A stretch of DNA of 64,000 nt from Arsenophonus endosymbiont of Aleurodicus floccissimus (GCF_900343025.1 NZ_OUND01000005.1:124001-188000); one strand, 5' to 3'. Shown: positions 29,943 to 41,318, numbered from the stretch's first letter. Notes: generated by a model from the sequence alone, not told the origin. Made by a program: numbers and translations.

Positions 29943-30055
29943 TGGTTCACTGATTAATAAGTTAAACTAAAAAATTTTTTAAAATTTCTATTGGCATCAC
30001 TATCATAAAATTTCTATAGGTCGCCGATATCGTCTGTTGCTTTTTCCTTTAACGC

Positions 30056-31071
30056 TTAACGCGGCGGAATATACGCGGCCTCGGGTGCAACACGTAATTC
30101 GCGTAACGTACCACTCTCATCCTGCGTATAAACAACTTCGCTAATGACCAGTTCCCGATTGTTAAAACATAACACGGGGTCAAAAACGATAACACGCTGG
30201 TTAGGTTTCCACAGACTGCCGTCAACCTTGCCGCCACCCTGTACGGTATAGGTGGTTTCTTCGGTTCTGGCGGCCCGTTGTTGTGCTTCAAATTCGCTAC
30301 GTGCTCGACAACTTGCCCTAGGTTGCATTGCCAGATTGTTGAATGTACTGCTGACGATAGCGCGTTATCTGGCTATCTTTGGCTTTGGCTCGAATGGCGG
30401 TTAATGTCGCTTCCCCGAAATTGTCGTCATCACCCGATCGTTGACCCGCAACCTGATATTCCGAAAAGCGTTCACGGATACTCTGTTCCGTATCACAGGT
30501 GAGAATATTTTCTCCCCACACCAGCGCCGTTGTCACACGATCATTGCCGACAGTACCAATTAGCAGATTACCGTCTTCATCCTCCCAGGCGAGCGCCTGT
30601 TGACTTCCTAGCTTCATGGACAAGCCCCCATAATCCGCCTGAAAAGCCTGTAGCACCGTTTTTGGGGTTTTTTGGCTAATAACCTTAATGCCAAAGGGTT
30701 TTGCCAGTGCTGAGGCTATCTGGTGCAAGGTTTTGCCCGTAAAAAGTATGCTCTTAGCAGCGCAATCGATTAAATCCGCTATCTTACTCCAGCCACTGAT
30801 GCCAACCTGAATACTCTTGGCGTCATAGCGTATCGGGGTTGCTTCGATCCAGCCGATTAAGACTTTATCCTGACCCATCAGGACTTCGACACGTTCACCT
30901 TTTTTATATTCTGGGCTGGAGCGGCACACTGCCTGATTCGCCGGGCTACTGGCGGGTAATTCCCACATTGAAATCGCGTGAGAGTCGTTCTATACCTGCC
31001 GAAATCTGGACACGTGCCAACCCCCCTCCCCATTCACTCCCGTTGACACGCAATATCACATGATTGCTCAT
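30056..31071 (-). pseudogene. Mu gp44-like tail/baseplate hub protein, frameshifted twice
   Basis: Starts MSNHVILRVNGSEWGGGLAR at 31071, overlapping the TGA of the preceding gene. It shifts near 30965 and reads for 216 codons (SPEYKKGERVEVLMGQDKVL, IASALAKPFGIKVISQKTPK, AWEDEDGNLLIGTVGNDRVT), then shifts near 30330 into ELVISEVVYTQDESGTLREL and RVAPEAAYIPPR. This matches the Mu gp44/P2 D-like hub. About 110 bases without a gene separate it from gp45. Confidence 0.85.
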
Positions 31072-32359
31072 CTTGCAGGAACCCTTAATGGTTGTACCGG
31101 TACAAAACCAGGATGATTAACGGCATTTAGGCGGGTGATATCGGTTTCGCGTGCAGCGTTGTCATACCACTTAGCGGCCAGAACCAGCGCCGGTAGCACC
31201 GTTTTTTCAACTTGTGCCAGTCGTGTGGCAATATCCGGGTTGGCATCGGTTTTCACTTGTTACAAGGCAAGTAACAGCACATCGTCAAGCGTCAACGCCT
31301 GTTCGTGCTCGATAGCCTGATTCAGGGTTTCTCGCACTGTGACCAATGCATCCCACGTGACCGCCGTGAGTCCTTTTGTGTGGCTGCCTGCCGTATGAGA
31401 AATCGCGTGTAATGCGGGATGGGAAATATTGACGTGTAGCTGACGTTTCTCACGTTGAGTAACCGGTAATATAGCAGTACGTGGCGGGGGGAGTTGTGTT
31501 AATCGCCACTTCGCCTCATGGATGTTCGTGGTACGCAACAAAGCGGCAATACGATTACTGCGCATTATACTTGGCCTGTCGTTTTTCCAGACGCCGCGTG
31601 GCGCTAAATCATGCCCCAGCGTCACACCGGATAGCGTCTTTATTTGCTGTGCCGGTTGTTGCGGCATCCTGAAAAGTACGCCTGCCCGATCGCCACATCC
31701 GCTGTATGGCTTCCACAAACCCTTTACCCGATGAGCCAGATTTAAGCAGCACAGAAATATCACTGTGTAGTAGTCTTGATGCTGCGGTAATGCCGCTATC
31801 GATAGTGTCAAAAGCGTTGGTAACATGGCTGATCATGGATTTAGCCTGATTTAACACCCAATTATTGACTAAAATCAGCCAATTCTTTTAACCCTAAATC
31901 AGCAAAAACCACCTCAATCCGATCATTGAGCGCGGAACTGGAAGAAATCAGGGTGTGACTGGTGGCGATACCGGCAGTCGGGAAAGATAATTCACCGGCT
32001 TCGACCACGCTAAAACTGACGCGGCACATGCGGCCTTCGCGTCCGCTATGGCTCACTCTCACTTCACCATCGATACAGACCGCGATTTCACCGTAATAGG
32101 GATGCACCAACGTTCCAGGCCCTGGCGTGTCGATAGCCGCAATAAGTCGATCTCTGGCCTCAAAAAAATTATCACCGACCAGATAAGCGCCAATGCTAAA
32201 ACGCCTGGTTGCTCGTCCTAAGTCTTCTGTATACTGCTTGTCACGATGGGGATATTCATGCGCCTGTACGCGCCATCCAAATGTCGCCTCGTCGTCTTCT
32301 ACCTGAAACGGTACGCCGCGAAAGGATGCTGGACGCAGGTTATCTTTCCATACCGTCAT
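31068..32359 (-). pseudogene. DNA circularisation protein (Mu gp43 type), frameshifted
   Basis: N-terminal 165 codons are open: MTVWKDNLRPASFRGVPFQV, GARTP-like block PGPGTLVHPYYGEIAVCIDG and RVSFSVVEAGELSFP, the DNA_circ_N signature. Shifts near 31860, 31620 and 31260 break the helical C-terminal part, which ends AVNHPGFVPVQPLRVPAR at TGA 31068. In contractile-tail phages it sits between tape measure and gp44-like hub, as here, though two small unrelated genes are inserted on its upstream side. Confidence 0.87.
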
Positions 32360-32400
32360 CTAAACCTCTGCATTAAAATTCAAAGCATATAATTGTATTA

Positions 32401-32652
32401 CTAGGGCTTATTTTTCATTTCAACGGCGCGAAGTTTTTCCATCACATAATTAAAATAATTATCGGCATCTGCTTTATTATTAAATTTTAATCGATAAAAT
32501 CCGCCCCATGGCGCAGAAAACAAAGTGTCATAAGTAAGATTAGGATTAAGTTTATTGAGGAAAGTTCTGTCAATATAAGGAATTTTTGATAAGTTGACTA
32601 TCACATCTTCGGTTTTATTATCTTCACGATATTTTATTCTTACAAATTTCAT
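32401..32652 (-). CDS. Small AT-rich moron-like gene A in the tail operon
   Basis: Intact 83-residue protein (MKFVRIKYREDNKTEDVIVN, FNNKADADNYFNYVMEKLRA). No family recognised. It ends much like its upstream neighbour (YFxYxxxKLxAxxxxxK) and both are more AT-rich than the tail genes around them. It sits between the tape measure and DNA circularisation genes, where an accessory insertion is unusual. A lysogenic or defence role is possible but not shown. Confidence 0.6.
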   Translation of the reverse strand: MKFVRIKYREDNKTEDVIVNLSKIPYIDRTFLNKLNPNLTYDTLFSAPWGGFYRLKFNNKADADNYFNYVMEKLRAVEMKNKP

Positions 32653-32672
32653 AATTGTTACTGCTTGTTATT

Positions 32673-32909
32673 TTATTTTGCTGATAAATCAATGGCTTCT
32701 AACTTGCTGGCTATATAGTCAAAATAATCATCACGCTCCCTGATGGTTTTAAAAGATTTTCTTTCTGATAAAATTAATATCTGAGGGATGCCTAAACTGA
32801 CAGTTTTACTTATTTCTCCTATAGACTCAAAATTAATTCCTATCGTTTTCGTTGGTTCGTACGCATTTCCATTGTCGTAATTATCAACTTCTATTGTTAA
32901 AAAACTCAT
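32673..32909 (-). CDS. Small AT-rich moron-like gene B, possible paralogue of gene A
   Basis: I start it at ATG 32909 (MSFLTIEVDNYDNGNAYEPT) because AAGGAGAAGGAAT precedes it; the longer upstream frame overlaps the tape-measure end. 78 residues ending DDYFDYIASKLEAIDLSAK, which aligns with DNYFNYVMEKLRAVEMKNK of the next gene. Open and well spaced (20 bases) from gene A, so the pair forms a small operon of its own. Confidence 0.6.
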   Translation of the reverse strand: MSFLTIEVDNYDNGNAYEPTKTIGINFESIGEISKTVSLGIPQILILSERKSFKTIRERDDYFDYIASKLEAIDLSAK

Positions 32910-32937
32910 ATTCCTTCTCCTTTGTTTTTGCTTACTG

Positions 32938-34821
32938 CTACTGCCTGGAAAATCGGTTATAGCCGACATCGTAACTCAGCCAGGATAGCGTATTGCCTAC
33001 GGGGGCGACACGCATACCCGGCAGGGTATTTTCAAAGAGCAGCCTGACTGCACCGTCTCGTGGTTCAGTTTTGCTCAGTGAATCCAAGGTGTTTTTTGGG
33101 CTTCCTGAAATTGCCAGTTGCCCTTGTCATCTTTAAGTAAATGACTGTCGTCCATCATTGAACGACCAAACTCGCCCTAATCCCGAGCTGTTCTGATGTT
33201 TTGAAACCATTCATTATCACCGAATGCGGCATTTAGACCTTTTTCGACAAGCGGTGCGGCTTCCATCGCAACAGCACCAATAATTCCTGCTTTTCCCAGT
33301 ACTCCCTTGATGCCAGAGGGACTGTTTTTAGCCAATGTTTTCATTTCGCGGGTGACATGTCAAATCGATTTCACCATATCGACAGCCCATTTTGTCGTAA
33401 CAAAAATCAGAATGCCTGCCAGCACGGTTTCCAAACCGCCTATTGCCTGAATAACGCCATCAATATCACGCCAGACCGCTTTAACAATCGGGCCGATCGT
33501 TTCCCAGTTGTCGACGATAAGTCCACCGCCTATTACCATTAACGTGACCAGCTTACCTAGCTTAGACATCTTCATCACACTGTTAAAAAGCCTGAAAGCA
33601 CGGGTGATAATACCTACCGCTGTCGCCGTTTCCAGCAGATAAGCCCCCCACTTGGCGAAGGATTTAATCAGTTCTGGATTGGCTTTTACCCAGGTGCGAA
33701 ATTGTTCAATCAACGGTTGGATTTCCTTTGTCGCTTCAATAATGGAAGGCAGAAAAATACTTTCGATACTCACGCTGGCAACATGCATCTAATTTTTAAA
33801 CGGTTGGATAGCATTTGCGGTAGTGGCCGCACGGCTAGCGTACTCCTTCTGTATTGAGCCGCCGTACTTTTGTTTGTCAGCAACGCTATCGAGGTTTACC
33901 TCCATAACCTAAGATTGGTGAGCAGAGGCGCAATTGCCACAAGGGATTCAGAGCCAAACAAATCATTTAATAATGCCATCTGATCTTTTTTAGGCAATTT
34001 TTCAAGTGCTTTCAGCACCATCAACATTGCCCCTTTCGTATCTTTTTGCATCTGTGCGGCCAGTTTTTGGGGACTAATTTTTAAGGTGTGTAGGGTTACT
34101 TTTTGCGATTTTGTGGCTGATTTTCCTTTAGTTAATGCCAACATAAAGTTCTTAATGCCGGTTGCCGCCACATCTAACTCTCAACACCCATCCAGGCAAT
34201 GGTTGCGCCAAGTGCCGTAATTTCTCCAGACGTGAGACCGCCCACTTTACCCAATGGGCCAATGCGGGTCACAATATCGGAAATCTTGGCCGCATTCGCT
34301 GGCCCTTTGTTGCCGAGATAATTAATTTATCGGCTAAATTAACAACATCATTTTGGGTTAACCGGAACGCAGTACGCTACTGTGCCATCATCTGCCCGGA
34401 TTGCTCGGCGGTCTGGTCAAAGGCGATGCCCATTTTCACAGCGGATTTTGCGAAGGACATCAGTTCTTTTTTGACTATCCCCGCCTGTCCGCCTGCGGCC
34501 ACAATCTGCCCTATGCCATCGTCTGCCATTGGCAGTTCTGTCGAGAGCTTAAAGATATCTTCTGACATCTGCTTGAATTGTTCTGGCGGATCAAAATCAA
34601 CCACCTTACGGACATCGGCCATCGTCGATTCAAAGTCTATCGCCTGTTTGATGGGACCCGCTATTGCAGTCACAACGTCCGCCCCTAATGTAGCCCACCC
34701 CCGCCATTCCTGCGCTAAACTCCTTCTTGAAGGACTTCATTTCACGCCGCATCCCCTTGAGCTGGGCGGAGAGTTTGTTAACGGCAGTAATAATAGCTTT
34801 TAACTCAATACTGTTAGCCAC
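32938..34821 (-). pseudogene. Tail tape measure protein, extensively degraded
   Basis: Begins with GTG at 34821 after AAGGAG (ANSIELKAIITAVNKLSAQL). Frames change about eight times: DFESTMADVRKVVDFDPPEQ, IVAAGGQAGIVKKELMSFAK, KGPANAAKISDIVTRIGPLG, GAMLMVLKALEKLPKKDQMA, PLIEQFRTWVKANPELIKSF, and a tail ending RVAPVGNTLSWLSYDVGYNR at TAG 32938. The tape-measure family motif around FESTMADV is clear. The remaining length (about 625 codons) is on the short side, so internal deletion is also likely. Confidence 0.88.
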
Positions 34822-35219
34822 CGTGTTGCTCCTTATTAATACGCACAGCCTCCGCTTCCAAATCAAAGAACTGGCTTAGCGGATGCTGGCGTAATTCAAG
34901 AGGATTTAGTCGCCAGAACCAGGCAACGTTATAGAATCGTCGTCTGAGACTACCAAGTTCTGGGCACCGGTAAAAAAACCCACGATGAGCATCGAGGCGA
35001 CAAACACATCATGTAACGCTAGCTGTTGCGCGGAGGAGTGGGGTATCCCTGTCAGTTCAGGAAGATAACCCAGTGCTGAGAGCATACCCAGCCGCATCTC
35101 GCCTTGTTCAGAGTAACTAAAGGGGATGCCGTATTTTCAACCTGATCAAACATGGGTTCCTGAATGTCTAGTACGCTCACATTGTTGTTGTGTACCTGAA
35201 TCGGCTTACTCAGTGCCAT
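34814..35219 (-). pseudogene. Tail assembly chaperone (Mu gp41 type), frameshifted
   Basis: MALSKPIQVHNNNVSVLDIQ then EPMFDQVENTASPLVTLNK opens at 35219; the middle shifts into MRLGMLSALGYLPELTGIPH (35097-34906) and a last piece ends LSQFFDLEAEAVRINKEQHG at TAA overlapping the tape-measure GTG. Position between tail tube and tape measure is that of the gp41-type chaperone, often itself made by programmed frameshifting. Here the shifts do not sit at a recognisable slippery site, so I treat them as decay. Confidence 0.7.
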
Positions 35220-35224
35220 TGATT

Positions 35225-35596
35225 TCATTGATAAAATCCTTCATCTCCGTGAAATTTCATCTCAACTGTTCCTTCAAGTGGGTTATAGGCAGATTCACCC
35301 GCCAGCCACGCACCAGATAATACGTACACCATGCCGTTAGCTAATTCGGCAGTAATGGTCATTTCATCAGCGGAAGTCAGTTTTTGAATAGGAAAACTAC
35401 GCTCTACTTTGAATTCAGCCTTAATATACGGTGCCTTGTGCGTTTCTTTGTAATGCACACTGCCATCAGAGCCGCCGATATCTTCTCGGATGATGGTATT
35501 GATAGGGAATTCAAGCGTACCGTTCAGTGATAATTGCTGGCCGTCTGCCTTAACAGACAAGACGCCACCTATTTTTCTATTCCCAATCATTACCAC
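35225..35596 (-). CDS. Phage tail tube protein (Mu gpM-type)
   Basis: Intact frame of about 121-123 residues (start MVMIGNRK or MIGNRK). KIGGVLSVKADGQQLSLNGT, EDIGGSDGSVHYKETHKAP and LAGESAYNPLEGTVEMKFHG fit the Phage_tail_tube family of contractile tails. The start overlaps the end of the sheath gene by 7 bases. It is one of the few intact structural genes. Confidence 0.88.
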   Translation of the reverse strand: MVMIGNRKIGGVLSVKADGQQLSLNGTLEFPINTIIREDIGGSDGSVHYKETHKAPYIKAEFKVERSFPIQKLTSADEMTITAELANGMVYVLSGAWLAGESAYNPLEGTVEMKFHGDEGFYQ

Positions 35597-37099
35597 ACCA
35601 CACCGTTGCTATTGTTATATTGCAGTCTGAATTGATTCGATAACGCAAATACCCGCAGTTGATTGATATAATCCGCCGGAAATACCACATCAATACGATT
35701 GGGGTCATCCTTGTTACGCTCGACGATAAGATTTTTACGAAATGCATCAAAGTTTTCGACAATGCCTTCGTTTTCTAACTGGCGATAAATCGCACAGAGT
35801 TCGCCTTTAATGACGGCGGGTGTAGCAATCGCCTGACCTGCCCCGAATCGTGTCCCGTCATCGGCCAGTTTATGCCGTCCGTACTTGCTGCTGATCACCG
35901 ATTTTAAGCGCCGCAAAATATCAGCACTGGTATAGAGCATTTCGCTATACAAATAGCTGTTATCTACCACACCGTAACGGTTTTTCTGGTAGGTTGTCAC
36001 ATCACGCTAAATACATAAGACACCTCCTTCTACATTAGCAGTAGCGATACCGTGTGAAAGGAGTGATTGTTGTTCCGTCAAGATAAAATGTTTGCCAGAC
36101 GGAGCAGGTAATACGCCGTTTAACTCGCCTTTGTGAGTCGGTCTGGCCGGATCGTTACGCAGAAATATTGCGCTACGTGCTAATCGAGCCGCCAGCAGTT
36201 CATCAAACGCGTTTTGTATTGCGGGTATTCAGCAATAGTGAGATGCGGATCATTTAACGAGTTACCAACAGCGATCAGTTCGCCGACCGTGCCTCTTTTG
36301 GCGGTATAAACATGCCCGAACAACTGGAGATAAGGACTCCAGCGGCCGTTCTCATTGTTCATCTCCGCTCCCATCTTTTCTAGTGAGGCGGAATTGGAGA
36401 AAGGCAAGCCAATAAAATCAAATAAGGAGTCACCCATCGCACTGATGATATTATCCATATCCGGTGAACCAAGCGCCGCCACTCATGGCTTTAATCGTGA
36501 TATTTAGACCGTGAGGTGTATTTTCGCCGCCTGTTGGCGAATAATAGTTCATTATCAGCGGAATATCGTTGCCGGTTAACCCTTTATGTTTCGCCGTTAA
36601 GCTGATTTTTCAGCCGCTATTGTCGCGGTGACGGGCAAGTCCTGATTGTCATTGATTGCGCTTTACTAAGGTCGGCTGCAACGGTATTCGCCGTATCCGA
36701 TTTCCTAACAGCAGCCAAAATACGCTGATTGCCGATGTGATGTACAGGGTAACGACACCGGAATCGCTCGCTGTGCCGCTAATCGTGAATTTCGCCTGTT
36801 GCTTCCGTCCCATTGGTTTCAGGTACAGCAATGACAAACAGTTCACCGACCGCATCAATCCGACGGCAGGTGTGTACCATGCGGTGCAATTGGCTGCCAC
36901 GACCGGCTAACTGTTGCATCATTTCTGCCGAGGGGATAAGCATAGGGGAATTCAAGGTGATGGTTGCTGCCGGTAGTGCGTGTCCAATTAACAAGGCTGG
37001 GCCACTACATTGGCTCGTGTTGGCGGCACTGTTGTCCATTTCAGGGTAAAAACACCAGGCACACGCAGATTAGCGCTCACGGTATTAAAGCTAATGGTC
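35590..37099 (-). pseudogene. Tail sheath protein (Mu gpL-type), degraded
   Basis: Starts MTISFNTVSANLRVPGVFT at 37099, shifts to SQCSGPALLIGHALPAATIT, SAEMMQQLAGRGSQLHRMVH and further pieces, and ends with an open 136-codon C-terminal domain (TYQKNRYGVVDNSYLYSEML, GQAIATPAVIKGELCAIYRQ, VFPADYINQLRVFALSNQF). This is the sheath signature. At least five frameshifts or stops are present. A sheath gene shows that the prophage had a contractile tail. Confidence 0.9.
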
Positions 37100-37357
37100 A
37101 TTCCGGCGTCTCCCCTTTGCTTTTTTTAATTTGGTTTTTGCGGTATCAGTCGTCTCTTGCACGATTGGGGGGGTATAGGATTGATTCACTTCCTCAATAT
37201 CATCATCCTGTTTTCTTCTAATCCAAAAAAGGGTTTTTTGAACCTGCAATCCTTCTTCAGGTAGATATTCACTAAAATATTCTTTTGTATCGTGCATATA
37301 TTGCGGAATAGGCACCTTGGGTTTGATAAAAACAATTTCTGGTTGTGTACCCATCAT
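37091..37357 (-). CDS. DUF2635-like tail protein (Mu gp38 position)
   Basis: Intact 88-residue frame: GTQPEIVFIKPKVPIPQYMH, LPEEGLQVQKTLFWIRRKQD, then a Thr/Lys-rich tail. The order FIKP...LPEEG..V....W.RR.... is that of DUF2635 proteins placed directly before the sheath gene in Mu-like tails. The stop overlaps the sheath ATG. Slightly longer than usual because of the charged C-terminus. Confidence 0.75.
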   Translation of the reverse strand: MMGTQPEIVFIKPKVPIPQYMHDTKEYFSEYLPEEGLQVQKTLFWIRRKQDDDIEEVNQSYTPPIVQETTDTAKTKLKKAKGRRRNDH

Positions 37358-37894
37358 TTTATATTCATCTCAAGATGCGATTTTACGCTGTTTGACTGTT
37401 CATTTAGGTCAATAGCAATGGTATGCAAATCAGGTAAATTATTCAGTTCAGCAGAGTGGCGTGTGTCTTCAGCGTTGATTTCGGTTTCAGTATTAAATTT
37501 AAACAGGTAGTGATACTCGACGCGGTTTGAATCCGCTTCCTCTGCACCCGCATAATTAATCGCACCACAACCCGGCTCTGGCTGCCAACCCACTAATGCC
37601 CGCCAGATTTCAGACCTGACTTCATTTAATGTGTCGACTGAGGGATATTGTCCCTTTTGATTACGTGCGTTATTTAAAATCACCACAACGTAAAAACTTT
37701 CGGTTAATGATTGCCAATAATCCGTTTGTGACCGTTGTTCACCGACAACATCTTCTCCCGGAATAACGTAAGCAGCCGGCAAAGACAATTTTCCGTAATC
37801 GGGTAAATCCTCATATTGAGAAACACTGCCTACTCTGTTTTCAAAACGGGGGGCACAAGGTTTGTAATATCGCAATAATGGGACTAAGTTTCAT
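37354..37894 (-). pseudogene. Tail terminator-like protein (Mu gp37 position), frameshifted at start
   Basis: MKLSPIIAILQTLCPP starts at 37894 and shifts within a C-rich run near 37845 into FENRVGSVSQYEDLPDYGKL and a 170-codon open frame (LSLPAAYVIPGEDVVGEQRS, VVGWQPEP-like ALVGWQPEPGCGAINYAG). Family resemblance is to the gp37-type protein between head-tail joining and sheath genes. An internal ATG at 37875 could still give most of the protein. Confidence 0.75.
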
Positions 37895-38425
37895 GATTTT
37901 TTCCTTTCTTTCGCGCTGCCCGCAGTGATTGACGCAGTGCTCTCTTTAGCGTGTAGCTCATCTAGCTTTTCAGCCGCATTAACGTGGCGACTATGTAATT
38001 TTGACGTTTCTCAATACGCCATCCCCCGCGTTGGTGGTGACGTTTTTGTCGTTTGTGCTGTTTAGAAATGCCGCGAGAAGCGCTACGTACCCCGTAATGC
38101 AGAAAAACAGGGTAGAAATCGCCTTCAATGGGTTTACTGTCGACACCGCGTTTCTGATTGGGGGCGATCTTGACTATTAACCTGGGTCGTCGTGATGTTG
38201 CTTTCGGAACGTAATAACCAATAGATCGTGAGATCGTGCTAATCGTCTGGTTTGCCACCGTGGGGTTTCATCGGGTCGTGAACGACCACACCGCTTCATC
38301 AGTTGACGACGGGCTGCTTTCAGATGCGTTTGTCCGACTTTCACAAAAGCACGACGGATCCTTGCGCGATTAAAGACAAATTCTTTGGGTTGATGAAAAT
38401 CAATATGAAGATTATCCAAAATCAT
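37884..38425 (-). pseudogene. Virion morphogenesis / neck protein (gp36 position), frameshifted
   Basis: ATG 38425 (MILDNLHIDFHQPKEFVFNR) then KVGQTHLKAARRQLMKR, a shift near 38230, SIGYYVPKATSRRPRLIVKI and FYPVFLHYGVRSASRGISK, and a second shift near 37965 into LKRALRQSLRAARKKGKN. The pattern is of HK97 gp10-like neck proteins. Its ATG overlaps the stop of the head-closure gene. Confidence 0.7.
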
Positions 38426-38795
38426 TTCCTCTTTCGGATTGACTGCGCATTTCTTCACAGTAAAAAGACAGAAAACGACCCGCACTGTGGATATCAGTAA
38501 CGCCCCGTATGAGGTAGACGACACCGTTAATTACCGCTTGATCACTTGAGTAAAGGGATTGTTTGTATCTCACAATGATTTTATGCATGATGGTTTTGTT
38601 GATTTGAAAAGAGTGGAGGTGAAGTGTGTCGCTCACGGGGATCAATTTTCCCCAGACGGTATGTTAGTCTTGATTTGCTGACTGTATCCCGCTGCCGCCT
38701 ATCGGTTCATCCTGTCGCGTATAAAACAAAACACGCTTATTTAACTCCCCGGGATCGGGGAAGCGGGAATACGATCTGCTATAATGCGGTTTCAT
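38412..38795 (-). pseudogene. Head closure/head-tail joining protein (HK97 gp7-like) with in-frame stop
   Basis: A single frame from ATG 38795 (KPHYSRSYSRFPDPGELNKR, VLFYTRQDEPIGGSG) with one TAA near 38673, then HTVWGKLIPVSDTLHLHSF and VINGVVYLIRGVTDIHSAGR. The Phage_H_T_join pattern (PGELxxRV..........W..) is clear. The lesion is a point mutation. Confidence 0.8.
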
Positions 38796-39110
38796 AGTCC
38801 GCTCAGCATGTAGTCATCAACTAAAAACTTAAAAAATGGAAAAATAGACAACTGTTCCATGTCGGATATTCCCCCACGATGCTCATATAACCTCGTTACC
38901 AATAGCAACATCCCCTGAATAATCGCCGCATTGATAACCCAGGCTGTTAGGGTCAGTTTTAGGTAGGGAGGCTTCGTATAGATTAAAGTTAAGATGTGCG
39001 ATGGTTTTTTGCTCTACGGCGGCGATATAGCGCTCAAGCAGTACATCTTCATTATTATCGTCTAATTCAATCCTGCATTGTTGTTTAATCTGTTCTTTGT
39101 CAATAAACAT
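38792..39110 (-). pseudogene. Head-tail connector (gp6-like), frameshifted
   Basis: MFIDKEQIKQQCRIELDDNN then DVLLERYIAAVEQKTIAHLN fits the gp6-like connector N-terminus. After NEVI the frame breaks; another frame ends SIFPFFKFLVDDYMLSGL with TGA overlapping the next ATG. It follows the capsid gene as expected for HK97-type heads. Confidence 0.78.
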
Positions 39111-39169
39111 GTTGGTTTATTTCCAGTAAAAAATGGCCTACCAATGTAGGCCATCATGTTTAACGGTGA

Positions 39170-40399
39170 TTACTCTCCGTTATTCCCACCTTTTCCCGCG
39201 CTACCTGAAACCTCTATCTTGGTTAAGTCACCTTTGATAAACGCTTCGGGGCGGTAAACCGCGAGCGCCAGACGCTCTTCACAACGAATCGAGATCATGT
39301 TCTTCTCAAAATCGTCGGTATTCTCGGTACTGACCGCCACGTTCGCTTCTTCACGGTCAGACAGTTGAGCACCTAAATTGAAAGCCCCCACCAGGAATTT
39401 ATCTTTAAACTCGGCGGCTTCTGTGACGACAACAGGTAAGCCCCACAAGGTTGGCGTCGTCAGGGCTGCCGGATTGAAGAGGAGATAACGCCCCAGCGTA
39501 TCCTTGATAAGCTCAATTTGTGCCCAGTTAGTGAAGTGCAACACATGGCCTGTCGCAGGAAACCGTGCCAGTTGTGCCTGTAGCACATGGCAAGCCGAAG
39601 ATCATCAATTGCGGTGCGATGTGCTGGTTTTAATTCCGCTTTGAGTGCAGTGGCCTGAGTAAAGATCCCGTTCAGGTTTGAACCGGGGTACCGTCACCGA
39701 AGAGAATTTGCTGCTCTTCAACGTATTTCAGGCCATAACGTAGCTCCATATCGATCAGGGAGGCCAGTTGCGAAAAATCATCCAGAATTTGCTTTGATGC
39801 CTTAAATAGATGGGCAATCGTGCGAACGGGGACGGTCGTCTCTTCGAATTCAATCGTGCTATAGGGCTTCGCGGTATTTTCCGCGACGGTATTGGCATTA
39901 TTGGTAAAGCTTTTCTGCTTCACGTAATAAATCGTGTTAATTTGCGTCTTGCCACGGGCAATCAAATCACGAATAAACAACCGTTGCTTCGGCTTGATCA
40001 AGATGTCTGATTGACGGTCGGGGGCGACAATCGTTCTGGTGACATCCGATGAAATAAGTGCGGCGTTAATCGGGGCTATCACCCGTTTACTGGATTCTAT
40101 TCCCGAGCCTAAAGCTTGTACTATCTCCATGCCAACCACCTGTTGACCGATAGAACTTACGACGTTTAACGCATTGGCGACGGTATTTGAGCAATATGCT
40201 GTTCCACTTCGCCAACTTGGGCTTTCAGGGTTTTTTCTGCTTCGCGTAAGGCATTCAATTCAACCGCCATTTTATCAACGTCCGCTTTGGTTTCATCGGA
40301 AAGCTCACCGGATTTTTGTGCTTCCTTCAGGGCTTTTTCTGCCTGGGCGCTATATTTGCTAATGGCTTCTTCAATAGAAGCTATTACTTTCTTAAACAT
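39170..40399 (-). pseudogene. HK97-fold major capsid protein with N-terminal scaffold domain, frameshifted
   Basis: N-terminal coiled-coil scaffold at 40399-40166 (KVIASIEEAISKYSAQAEKA), then after a shift EIVQALGSGIESSKRVIAPI, KPYSTIEFEETTVPVRTIAH (the A-domain/E-loop like block) and SQLASLIDMELRYGLKYVEE. A shift near 39670 leads to TLWGLPVVVTEAAEFKDKFL and AVYRPEAFIKGDLTKIEVSG at the end. Two frameshifts, about 400 codons, normal for the family. Confidence 0.92.
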
Positions 40400-40429
40400 T
40401 TCATTAATATCAGATATATTGTCTCCAGT

Positions 40430-41288
40430 TTAATCAGGTATTGAGACCAGGCGATGCAAGGCGTTATCTAGTTGCGCCAAGGTCTCGGAAGAAACATCAT
40501 GGGCAGCGCATGGCGTACCGTAAGAGGAGGTGATAGCGCCCGGCATATCTCCCCGTAAAGCTTTAAACAATCGTCGGCGTTCAGCTCGAGGCGTATTGGC
40601 TTTCGCCAACAGTGCGTCCAGCTTTCTCAGTGCGGCAATCGGCGAATTGTGATTCTGTTGTGTGCTATCCCGCTAGCAGAAATGAATCAGCAAAACCTTT
40701 CTCTACCGCTTCGCCGCCATTAATCCAGGTTTCATTATCCATCATCGAGGTGATTGTCTTTGCATCCATACCGGTTCTGGCGACGTAAACATCGCGCATG
40801 GCAACATCAAAGGGGGTCATTTTCTCAGTAATCTCAGCAAAGTCATGTCGATTACCGACTGCCAAGCCCCAAATATTATGGATCATCAGAAAAGCACTGC
40901 GTCCGATTTGTATCTCGTCACCGGACATGGCAATAATTGAAGCGGCTGAGGCCGAGAGTCCCAGAATTTTTACGGTCACTTTGCAAGCGTATTCACGTAG
41001 CTGATTGTAGATAGTCAGTCCTTCAAACAGATCGCCCCCCGGCGAATTGATATTGACGGTGATATCTTCACCGGCCAGTGAACGCAATATTGCGCCAATC
41101 CGTTTAGAACTGATCCCTTCGCCAGCCCAATCCTGACCAATCGTCTCAAATATCGATAGCGTGTTATCATCCTGGCGTGATGCCCTGATGCTGCTGTTCC
41201 ATTTTGCTAATGCTGACGGTGAAATTTCACTGGTGATTTTCGGGTAGGGGGAAACCGTCGGTAATACCGGAAGTGCATTTTTTTTCAT
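40430..41288 (-). pseudogene. ClpP-type prohead protease, frameshifted in its C-terminal tail
   Basis: Open for 207 codons from 41288: GAILRSLAGEDITVNINSPG, SASAASIIAMSGDEIQIG (nucleophile Ser region) and FLMIHNIWGLAVG (His region), the ClpP-like head maturation protease catalytic pattern. The C-terminal extension (IAALRKLDALLAKANTPRAE, RRRLFKALRGDMPGAI, ending LHRLVSIPD at 40430) lies in another frame after TAG at 40665. The catalytic domain is complete, so it may still fold. Confidence 0.85.
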
Positions 41289-41318
41289 TAGGGAAAACTC
41301 CAGTTATGCTGTTTCTTG

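Noticed and set aside
34162-34803. 213-codon plus-strand frame in the tail region
   Set aside because: It is antisense to the tape-measure remnant, which has clear family motifs; the plus-strand product looks like no protein family.
34814-35219. Programmed translational frameshift of a tail chaperone (G/GT type)
   Set aside because: The gene position would fit, but no slippery heptamer was seen at the frame change and neighbouring genes are all frameshifted by decay.
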